Assembly: GCF_000426045.1 (NCBI RefSeq)
Contig: NZ_AUEP01000005.1
Coordinates: forward strand, 248,001 to 312,000
DNA: 64,000 bases
From: Marmoricola sp. URHB0036
GTDB taxonomy: Bacteria > Actinomycetota > Actinomycetes > Propionibacteriales > Nocardioidaceae
Direction of reading: 5' to 3'
The notes under the pieces were generated by a model. The model did no database searches. It had not been told where the DNA came from and saw only the letters and a program-made list of their open reading frames with translations. A program made the position numbers and the translations under genes. Below, in pieces: positions 1-6,433 of the stretch. Each line of letters opens with the position of its first letter. Position 1 is the first letter of the stretch.

Positions 1-366
1 CACCTTCTTGGCCGGGCGCGAGAAGCGTCGGGAGACGCGCGTGAACCGCGACCGCTTGCGCTGCAGGGGCTCGTCGCCCAGACGGCGGACGACCTCCTCG
101 AGGTCGATGCCGATGCTGGCAAGGGCGGCGGCGTCCTCCTCGTCGAGCCCGTCGACGTAGCGCGCCCGCCGACGGTCGAGCTCGGCGTGCAGGCGGTCGG
201 TCGTGCCGCCCTGCGCGACGAGGACGCGTACGGCGAGGCACTGGTCGTCCCACAGGATCGCGGCGAACAGGTGCTCGGGACGGACCTGGCTCGCCCGCGA
301 CTCCATCGCGATCGACTGCGCCCGCTCGACCACCTCACGCGCCCGCTTGGTGAACCTCTCCAGCAT
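1..366 (-). CDS. ClpC-type Clp N-terminal repeat protein (3' end outside window)
   Basis: The 122 visible residues form a Clp_N repeat domain. The N-terminus MLERFTKRAREVVERAQ and the following RPEHLFAAIL match the start of ClpC-family unfoldases. Known role of the domain: it docks adaptors and substrates, and in ClpC1 it is the site bound by several cyclic-peptide antibiotics. The visible tail becomes very basic (QRKRSRFTRVSRRFSRPAKK), which is unlike the linker into the ClpC AAA+ module. I therefore infer a small stand-alone ClpC-NTD protein rather than a full unfoldase, but the C-terminus is cut off. The gene starts 22 nt after the stop of the HTH gene and is surely co-transcribed with it. 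Full-length ClpC cannot be excluded from this window alone. Confidence 0.8.
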   Translation of the reverse strand, partial: MLERFTKRAREVVERAQSIAMESRASQVRPEHLFAAILWDDQCLAVRVLVAQGGTTDRLHAELDRRRARYVDGLDEEDAAALASIGIDLEEVVRRLGDEPLQRKRSRFTRVSRRFSRPAKKV

Positions 367-388
367 CGCCACTCCCCTGCCTCTCCAC

Positions 389-598
389 TCAGTCCTTGCC
401 GTGCTTCTTGTGCACGGCCTGCCGGCTGACCTCGAGCGCGTCCCCGATCTCGGCCCACGACCACCCCTGCGCCCTGGCCCGTCGTACCTGCGTGCGCTCG
501 AGCTCCTCGAGCAACCGACGCAGGGCCCGCACCGCGCGCAGCCCGACCCGGGGGTCCGAGGCACTGGCAGCCGTGGCGAGATCCGACTCGGTGGTCAT
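389..598 (-). CDS. Small helix-turn-helix regulator (69 aa)
   Basis: A 69-residue protein whose C-terminal half (WSWAEIGDALEVSRQAVHKK) is a clear helix-turn-helix; the N-terminal half is a charged helix (RALRRLLEELERTQVRRARAQG). The ATG at 596-598 is preferred over longer in-frame starts because a consensus promoter ends exactly 6 nt before it, which indicates a leaderless mRNA. Two GTCAA(C/T)/GTTGAC palindromes cover that promoter, so autorepression is likely (inference). It is the first gene of an operon with the downstream ClpC-NTD gene. Confidence 0.8.
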   Translation of the reverse strand: MTTESDLATAASASDPRVGLRAVRALRRLLEELERTQVRRARAQGWSWAEIGDALEVSRQAVHKKHGKD

Positions 599-601
599 GG
601 T

Positions 602-644
602 GTCAATGTAGGTTGACGGTTCGCCTTTGTCAACATCAGTTGAC
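602..644 (-). promoter_or_regulatory. Promoter with two palindromic operators for the HTH/ClpC-NTD operon
   Basis: On the minus strand, -35 TTGACA (628-633), a 17-nt spacer and -10 TACATT (605-610) lie 6 nt before the ATG. Perfect palindrome GTCAAC-ATCA-GTTGAC (629-644) contains the -35. A second, GTCAAT-GTAG-GTTGAC (602-617), contains the -10. The centres are 27 bp apart. A protein bound to both sites would block RNA polymerase; the small HTH protein is the obvious candidate (inference). Confidence 0.75.
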
Positions 645-753
645 GCGGGGGACGAATCGACCAGGGCGGACGGGCAACTCTGTACCCGGAGGGGTGAAGT
701 TCCGGCCGACCGGTGGCAGTTTCCCCGGGCGCCCGGGGAAACCGCTCCCCACC

Positions 754-1893
754 TCACACCAGCTCGCGCACCACCGCGTCCCCGAGCAGCCGACCCCGGC
801 GGGTGAGCACGAGCCGGTCGCCCTCGCGCTCGGCGAGGCCCCGGGAGACGATCCCATCGACCAGGGCGGCGGAGACCAGCGACAGCGGCAGTCCGTCGCG
901 CAGGCGGATCTCGAGCAGCACCCGCTCCATCGCGCGGGTCTGCTCGTCGAGCACCTCGCCGTCCTGGGCCGGCGACTCACCGGCGGTGATGCGGGCGGCG
1001 TACGCGCTGGGGTGCTTGACGTTCCACCACCGCTCCCCCGCGACGTGCGAGTGCGCGCCGGGGCCGATGCCCCACCAGCTCGCGCTCGTCCAGTAGAGCT
1101 CGTTGTGCCCGCACCGCGCCTGCTCGTCGCGGGCCCAGTTGGACACCTCGTACCACTCCAACCCGGCCGCCGAGAAGGCGTCGTCGGCCAGGACGTACTT
1201 GTCGGCGAGGTCGTCGTCGTCGGGCGCGGGGATCACTCCGGTGCGCACCTGGCGGGCGAGCCGGGTGCCGTCCTCGACGATCAAGGAGTACGCCGAGACG
1301 TGGTCCGGCTCGCAGGCCAGGGCGGCATCGACCGACGCCTGCCAGTCGCTGAGGCTCTCCCCCGGCGTGCCGTAGATCAGGTCGAGGCTCACCTGGGCGA
1401 AGCCGGCCTCGCGGGCCCAGCCCACCGCCTGGGCCACCCGCGCCGGGTCGTGGGTCCGCTCGAGCACCTGCAGCACGTGGGGCACCGCCGACTGCATCCC
1501 GAACGAGATGCGGTTGAAACCGCCCGCACGCAGGGCGGCCAGGCTCTCCGGCGTGACGCTGTCGGGGTTGGCCTCGGTCGTCACCTCGGCTCCGGGGGCG
1601 AGGCCGAGCTCGGTGTCGATCGCGGCCAGGATCCGGTTCAGGTCGTCGGCGACGAGCAGCGTCGGCGTGCCGCCGCCGAAGAAGACGGTCTCGACCGACG
1701 GCAGGTCCGGACCAAGCACGCTCGCTGCCATCGCAACCTCGGCGACCGCGTGTCCGGCGTACGCCGCCTGCGAACCGCCCCCGCCCAGCTCGGTCGCCGT
1801 GTAGGTGTTGAAGTCGCAGTAGCCGCACCGCACCGCGCAGAACGGCACGTGCACGTAGAAGCCGAACGGGACGCCGGAGGGAGCTGCAGGCAC
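754..1893 (-). CDS. hemW: Radical SAM haem chaperone HemW
   Basis: 379 aa, the usual length. The radical SAM signature is C19-x3-C23-x2-C26 (FCAVRCGYC), followed by GGGTP at 73-77. The HNELYW motif beginning at H263 is the HNxxYW box that marks HemW and separates it from oxygen-independent coproporphyrinogen oxidase HemN. HemW binds haem and a [4Fe-4S] cluster and is thought to deliver haem to target proteins. The start is GTG at 1893, 10 nt after the stop of the acyl-CoA ligase gene, so the two are probably co-transcribed. In related genomes hemW directly follows lepA; here about 11.5 kb of other genes separate them. Confidence 0.93.
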   Translation of the reverse strand: MPAAPSGVPFGFYVHVPFCAVRCGYCDFNTYTATELGGGGSQAAYAGHAVAEVAMAASVLGPDLPSVETVFFGGGTPTLLVADDLNRILAAIDTELGLAPGAEVTTEANPDSVTPESLAALRAGGFNRISFGMQSAVPHVLQVLERTHDPARVAQAVGWAREAGFAQVSLDLIYGTPGESLSDWQASVDAALACEPDHVSAYSLIVEDGTRLARQVRTGVIPAPDDDDLADKYVLADDAFSAAGLEWYEVSNWARDEQARCGHNELYWTSASWWGIGPGAHSHVAGERWWNVKHPSAYAARITAGESPAQDGEVLDEQTRAMERVLLEIRLRDGLPLSLVSAALVDGIVSRGLAEREGDRLVLTRRGRLLGDAVVRELV

Positions 1894-1903
1894 CAGACCA
1901 GTA

Positions 1904-3730
1904 TCAGGCGTACATCTTGTCGATGAGGCCGCCGTAGTTGTCCTCGACCACGTTGCGCTTCACCTTCATCGACGGGGTCAGCTCGCCGGACTCGACGGAG
2001 AGGTCATGGTCGAGGAGCTCGAACTTCTTGATCGTCTCCCAGCGGTTGAGCTGGTTGTTCAGCTCGTCGACGTAGCCCTGCACCATCTGGCGCGTCTTCG
2101 CGTCGGCCACGATCGCGGAGTAGTCGCCGGAGACGCCGTTCTCCTTGGCCCAGTCGGCCACGGCGTCCGGGTCGAGGGTGACCAGGGCGACGCAGTAGTT
2201 GCGCTCGTTGCCGAACACCATGAACTGGCTGGCGTAGGGGCAGACAGCCTTGAACTTGGCCTCGATCGCGGGCGGGGCGATGTACTTGCCGCCCGAGGTC
2301 TTGAACAGCTCCTTGATGCGGCCGGTGATGGTCAGGAAGCCCTCGGAGTCGATCGCCCCCTTGTCACCGCTGCGCAGCCAGCCGTCCTCGGTCAGCGTCT
2401 TGGCGGTCTCGTCGGGCAGGTTGTGGTAGCCGTCCATCACGCCCGGTCCGGCGATCTGGATCTCGTCACCCTCGCCGAGGCGCACCCGGCTGCCCGGGAA
2501 GACCGGGCCGACGGTGCCGAACTTGTAGCTCTCGGGGTGGTTGACGAACGAGCCGGCCGAGGACTCCGTCAGGCCGTACCCCTCGAGGATCAGGATGCCC
2601 GCGGCATGGAACCACTCGGCGATGTCGCGGTTGAGCGCGGCTGCGCCGGAGATGAAGAACCGCACGCGTCCGCCGAAGCGCTCCCGGATCTTGGAGAACA
2701 CCAGCCGGTCGAACAGGGCGTGCTGCAGCTTCAGCGGGAGCGGCACGGACTTGCCCTCGCGCTTCAGCGCGTCGACCTTCTTGCCGACCGAGAAGGCGGC
2801 GTTGAAGATCTTCTCCTTCGCACCACCCTCGCTGGCCTGCATGGTGACGATGCGCGCGTGCGCCTTCTCGAAGATCCGCGGAGCAGCCCCCATGAAGGTC
2901 GGCTTCACGACGGCCAGGTTGTCGATGATCTTGTCGACGCGGCCGTCGACGGCGGTCGCGAAGCCGCACGCGAGCTGCGTGGAGAGCAGCACCTTGCCGA
3001 ACGAGTGCGCCATCGGCAGCCACAGGAACTGGACGTCGTCCTCGGTGAGGATCTGCTGGGCCTGGATGGCCGCGCCCTCGTAGGTCCACGACGAGTGGCG
3101 CAGCCGCACGCCCTTGGGCTTGCCGGTCGTGCCGGAGGTGTAGATCAGGGTGGCCAGCTGGTCGGGCTGGATCGCGTCGATGGCCTGCGTCACCGCGTCG
3201 GCCTTCTCGGCGAGGTGCTTCTCCCCGAGCGTGCTCAGGTCCTCGAGGGTGATCACCCAGTCACCGTCAGCAGCCCCGTCGAACAGCACCACCTTGTCGA
3301 GGTGCGGGAGCTCGGACCTGTGCTCGCGGAGCTTGGTCACCTGGCTCTCGTCCTCGGCGAAGACGACCCGGCACTCGGAGTCGGCCACGATGTAGGCGAC
3401 GTCCTCGGACATGGTCGAGGGGTACACCGTGGTGGTCGCACCGCCGGCGCACATCACGGCCAGGTCGGCCAGGATCCACTCGACCCGGGTGCCGGACGCG
3501 ATGCCGACCCGCTGCTCGGACTCCAGGCCCAGTGCGAGCAGGCCGGCAGCCAGCTTCTCGACCCGGTCCCCGGTCTCCTTCCAGGTCATCGTCGTCCACG
3601 GCTCGCCATCGACCGTCGGGTAGCTGTACGCCGTGCGGCTGGGGCTGGTGTGCACCCGGTCCCGGAACTGCACCGCGACGTTGGGCGCGCGGTTCTCGAT
3701 GAAGGAGGTGTCGGTGTTCACGGGCGACAT
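1904..3730 (-). CDS. Long-chain fatty acid-CoA ligase (AMP-forming)
   Basis: 608 aa from the ATG at 3728-3730, which has a GGAG about 6 nt upstream; a longer frame reaching 3853 has no supporting signal. Adenylate-forming enzyme: P-loop YTSGTTGKPKG from Y197, the motif GYGLTES near 384-390, and the C-terminal SGDKG/TGRIKELFKTSGGKYIAP region with the hinge and catalytic lysine. It activates long-chain fatty acids to acyl-CoA using ATP and CoA, at the inner face of the membrane. It resembles FadD15-type actinobacterial ligases (about 600 aa). Chain-length preference cannot be read from the sequence. It lies immediately upstream of hemW. Confidence 0.9.
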   Translation of the reverse strand: MSPVNTDTSFIENRAPNVAVQFRDRVHTSPSRTAYSYPTVDGEPWTTMTWKETGDRVEKLAAGLLALGLESEQRVGIASGTRVEWILADLAVMCAGGATTTVYPSTMSEDVAYIVADSECRVVFAEDESQVTKLREHRSELPHLDKVVLFDGAADGDWVITLEDLSTLGEKHLAEKADAVTQAIDAIQPDQLATLIYTSGTTGKPKGVRLRHSSWTYEGAAIQAQQILTEDDVQFLWLPMAHSFGKVLLSTQLACGFATAVDGRVDKIIDNLAVVKPTFMGAAPRIFEKAHARIVTMQASEGGAKEKIFNAAFSVGKKVDALKREGKSVPLPLKLQHALFDRLVFSKIRERFGGRVRFFISGAAALNRDIAEWFHAAGILILEGYGLTESSAGSFVNHPESYKFGTVGPVFPGSRVRLGEGDEIQIAGPGVMDGYHNLPDETAKTLTEDGWLRSGDKGAIDSEGFLTITGRIKELFKTSGGKYIAPPAIEAKFKAVCPYASQFMVFGNERNYCVALVTLDPDAVADWAKENGVSGDYSAIVADAKTRQMVQGYVDELNNQLNRWETIKKFELLDHDLSVESGELTPSMKVKRNVVEDNYGGLIDKMYA

Positions 3731-3857
3731 GCGTGCTCCAAGGTGGGCTCGGACCGGCCCCGGAGGAGGGCCTGGGAGTGCGGTGACTTGGCAGTAACCT
3801 AGATCACTGGTCAAGCGTGGGCACGCGCCGTCCGCAGCGAAAACCCGAGTCATTCAG

Positions 3858-3863
3858 TAGACT
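3858..3863 (+). promoter_or_regulatory. Leaderless -10 box (TAGACT)
   Basis: TAGACT ends 6 nt before the ATG at 3870, placing the transcription start at or next to the start codon. Confidence 0.5.
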
Positions 3864-3869
3864 AAAGCC

Positions 3870-4766
3870 ATGGAACTGCTCGAGACCCCGCTGCCCACGC
3901 TGGACGAGCCGCGCGTCGTCGTACCAGCGCCAGGTGAGGGTCCGGGCAACTGGGCCGGCGCCGCGTCGGCGGTCCTGGTCGACGGCGTGACCTACCTCGC
4001 CTACCGCGTACGCCGCCCGCTGCCCGACGGGCGCGGGGTCGCCACGGTGGTGGTGCGGGCCGAGGACGGGATCCACTTCGAGCCGGTCTGCGAGGTCTTC
4101 CGCGACGACTTCGGTGCCGAGTCCTTCGAGCGTCCCGTGGTGCTGCGGCGCCCCGACGGCGGCTGGCGTCTCTATCTCTCGTGCGCGACACCCGACTCCA
4201 AGCACTGGTGGATCGAGGCCCTCGACGCCGACCGGCCCGAGGACCTCCCCGAGGGCACCCGCACCGTCGTACTCCCCGGTGACGAGCAGGTCGCAGTGAA
4301 GGACCCGGTGATCACGGTGCGCGACGGCCTGTGGGAGATGTGGCTGTGCGAGCACCCGCTGACCGAGCCAGGCCACGAGGACCGGATGACCACGTCGTAC
4401 CTCACCAGCACCGACGGCCTGGCGTGGACTCGTCACGGCACCGTCCTGGAGCCGACGCCCGGCACCTGGGACGCGCGCGGCGCCCGGGTGACCACGGTGC
4501 TGTCCCACGACCCGCTGGTGGTGCTGTACGACGGACGCCCGACCGCCGAGGACAACTGGCACGAGACCACCTCGATCGCGCGGGCCGACGCGACCGGCGT
4601 GCTGCACGCCGACCCTGATGCACCGGTCCTGCGCTCCCCCGACTCCGACGGGGCCCTCCGCTATGCCAGCGCCGTGCCCCAGCCGGACGGCTCGACCCGC
4701 TTCTACTTCGAGCTGGCCCGCCCCGACGGCGCGCACGACCTGGTCACGACGCTGACTCGCTCCTGA
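3870..4766 (+). CDS. Five-bladed beta-propeller glycoside hydrolase-like protein
   Basis: 298 aa, cytosolic (no signal peptide). Repeated segments such as FERPVVLRRPDGGWRLYLSC, VKDPVITVRDGLWEMWLCEH and TTVLSHDPLVVLYDGRPTAEDNWHE have the blade pattern of GH43/GH32/GH130-like propellers, with acidic residues at the expected blade starts. This suggests glycoside hydrolase or phosphorylase activity; the substrate is unknown and a catalytic triad cannot be assigned with confidence. It is divergent from the acyl-CoA ligase gene. Its last 23 nt overlap the 3' end of the convergent sulfotransferase gene. Confidence 0.6.
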   Translation: MELLETPLPTLDEPRVVVPAPGEGPGNWAGAASAVLVDGVTYLAYRVRRPLPDGRGVATVVVRAEDGIHFEPVCEVFRDDFGAESFERPVVLRRPDGGWRLYLSCATPDSKHWWIEALDADRPEDLPEGTRTVVLPGDEQVAVKDPVITVRDGLWEMWLCEHPLTEPGHEDRMTTSYLTSTDGLAWTRHGTVLEPTPGTWDARGARVTTVLSHDPLVVLYDGRPTAEDNWHETTSIARADATGVLHADPDAPVLRSPDSDGALRYASAVPQPDGSTRFYFELARPDGAHDLVTTLTRS

Positions 4767-5721
4767 GGGTGCGTCGGCTCACGAAGGAGCTCCCCTCGCG
4801 GTAGGTCTTCCACTGCTCGAACGACTCCCCCGTCAGCTCCTCGAGCAGCGCGATGTCCTCGAGGTGCGGCGCCAGCAGCGTTTCTCGCTGCTCGGGGGTC
4901 AACCTGGGGCGCGAGGGGTCGCCGCCCTTGTGCAGCTGACTGATCAGCGGCTTGCTGACCTTGCGCCACACCTTCGGCGGCAGGAACTGTCCGGCGGCGG
5001 CGCCGGCGCGGATCACGGGACCCAGCGCCCGCACCCGCACCCCGTCGCGGACGAAGGGCCGCGAGTTGTCCGAGGGGATGCTCTCGAGCTCCTGCCCCTC
5101 CACGCCGAGGAAGTCGCACACCCGGTTCAGTGCCTGGTCCGGCTCGTCGACCAGGGTCTTGTAGCGGAGCAGCAGCACCTGCTCGCGGGGGAAGTGGTCG
5201 AACAGGTCCTTGACCTGGCGGCCGTACATGCCCAGCCCCCGGTAGTGCCAGAACGGCGCCCACCCGGCGTCGATGCGCTTCTGCTCGTGCGCCACCGCCT
5301 CGACGATGTCGGCGCGCGGCTCGAGCCCGTCCATCCACAGGTGCATCCAGTTGGAGTAGGCCCGGTCGACCGGGTCGCGCAGCACGGCGATCAGCTTGGC
5401 GTCGGGGTTGTCGACGGCGATCCGGCGCCGGGCGTCCCTGTTGTAGAGGTAGAACGGCGTGCTCTCACCACGCAGGGTGCCCTCGGGCGCCTCGTCGAAC
5501 AGCGCGAGGTAGCGACCGCGCTGCCAGATCCACTCCTGGTTGCTGTGGGCGTCGCCCGGGCCCTTGTACGCCGGCGGCGGAGAGTCGCCGCACATGTAGT
5601 ACTTCGGCTCCTTGACCCGGCTCAGGAACAGGTGGGGGTGAGCGGCGAGCGCGGAGTGCAGCGCACTCGTGCCCGCCTTCGGAGCCCCGACCAGGAAGAA
5701 GTCGGGAGGGCGTCGACTCAT
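4744..5721 (-). CDS. PAPS-dependent sulfotransferase family protein
   Basis: 325 aa. The 5'-phosphosulfate-binding loop is PKAGTS at 14-19 right after the first strand (FFLVGAP). The 3'-phosphate-binding region is RDPVDRAYSNWMHLW. It most resembles bacterial sulfotransferases acting on carbohydrates or lipids; the acceptor is unknown. The ATG at 5719-5721 lies 6 nt after a TAGACT box, so the message is probably leaderless. The 3' end overlaps the beta-propeller gene, with which it converges. Confidence 0.85.
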   Translation of the reverse strand: MSRRPPDFFLVGAPKAGTSALHSALAAHPHLFLSRVKEPKYYMCGDSPPPAYKGPGDAHSNQEWIWQRGRYLALFDEAPEGTLRGESTPFYLYNRDARRRIAVDNPDAKLIAVLRDPVDRAYSNWMHLWMDGLEPRADIVEAVAHEQKRIDAGWAPFWHYRGLGMYGRQVKDLFDHFPREQVLLLRYKTLVDEPDQALNRVCDFLGVEGQELESIPSDNSRPFVRDGVRVRALGPVIRAGAAAGQFLPPKVWRKVSKPLISQLHKGGDPSRPRLTPEQRETLLAPHLEDIALLEELTGESFEQWKTYREGSSFVSRRTLRSESAS

Positions 5722-5727
5722 GCCAGA

Positions 5728-5733
5728 AGTCTA
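5728..5733 (-). promoter_or_regulatory. Leaderless -10 box (TAGACT) for the sulfotransferase
   Basis: TAGACT on the minus strand with 6 nt to the ATG; a weak -35 (TTCGCC) lies 17 nt upstream. Confidence 0.5.
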
Positions 5734-5762
5734 TCGAGTTACTGCTGATTGGCGAAACTGGT

Positions 5763-6401
5763 TCAGCCCACGAACGCGTCCAGCTGCTGACGTGCGACGG
5801 CGGCCAGGTTCTCCACCTGCGCGAGCTCCGGCAGCAACGAGCGCTCGGTGGTCAGCGCACGGAACATCGTCGAGACGGTGACGCCGTGGCCGGGTCGGTG
5901 CACGACGACGAGCTCGTCGCCAGCCTGGACCTCGCCCTCCTCGAGCACCCGCAGGTAGGGGCCGGGACGACCCCGCGCAGCGAAGCGCTTCACCCAGGCG
6001 CGGTCGTCGTAGCCGTTGAGCCGCTGCCAGTTCTTGAAGTCGTTGCAGGGGATGCGCACCATCGCGACCTCCAGGAGCGTGGTGCCGACCCGCCACTGCT
6101 CCCCGACCTCGGCCTCGTTGACGTCGATGCCGAGGGTGGTGAGGTTCTCGGCGAACTGGCCGTTGCGGATGCTCCGCCCCAGCTCGCCCTCCCACCAGTC
6201 GAGGTCCTCGCGGGCGAACGCGTAGACGGCCTGGTCGATGCCACCGTGGTACTTGGTGTCCCCGACCTGGTCGCCCACCACGCCGGTGCGCGTCACGGGG
6301 ACGACTCCCGCGACGGGGTGCTTCTCGATGGCAGTGCGACCGATGCCGGCCCAGTCCGCCTCGCGCGGCGTACCGACGTTCACGGAGATCACCTGGGGCA
6401 T
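5763..6401 (-). CDS. MOSC domain protein (YiiM-like)
   Basis: 212 aa covering a complete MOSC domain: GVVGDQVGDTKYHGGIDQAVYAF near 40-62, QFAENLTT at 82-89 and the conserved cysteine C119 in RIPCNDFKNW. In MOSC proteins this cysteine is associated with the molybdenum cofactor or sulfur transfer. YiiM-like members reduce N-hydroxylated compounds with a Moco. No partner reductase gene lies next to it. The start ATG has GATGAT 6 nt upstream, again consistent with leaderless transcription. Exact substrate unknown. Confidence 0.85.
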   Translation of the reverse strand: MPQVISVNVGTPREADWAGIGRTAIEKHPVAGVVPVTRTGVVGDQVGDTKYHGGIDQAVYAFAREDLDWWEGELGRSIRNGQFAENLTTLGIDVNEAEVGEQWRVGTTLLEVAMVRIPCNDFKNWQRLNGYDDRAWVKRFAARGRPGPYLRVLEEGEVQAGDELVVVHRPGHGVTVSTMFRALTTERSLLPELAQVENLAAVARQQLDAFVG

Positions 6402-6433
6402 GGAGGGATCATCTCAGGCCGGTCCAGCAGATA

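Noticed and set aside
613-3802. Long open frames antisense to hemW and the acyl-CoA ligase
   Set aside because: High-GC DNA leaves antisense frames open; the minus-strand frames carry full family motifs and the antisense translations are Arg/His/Gly-rich without domains.
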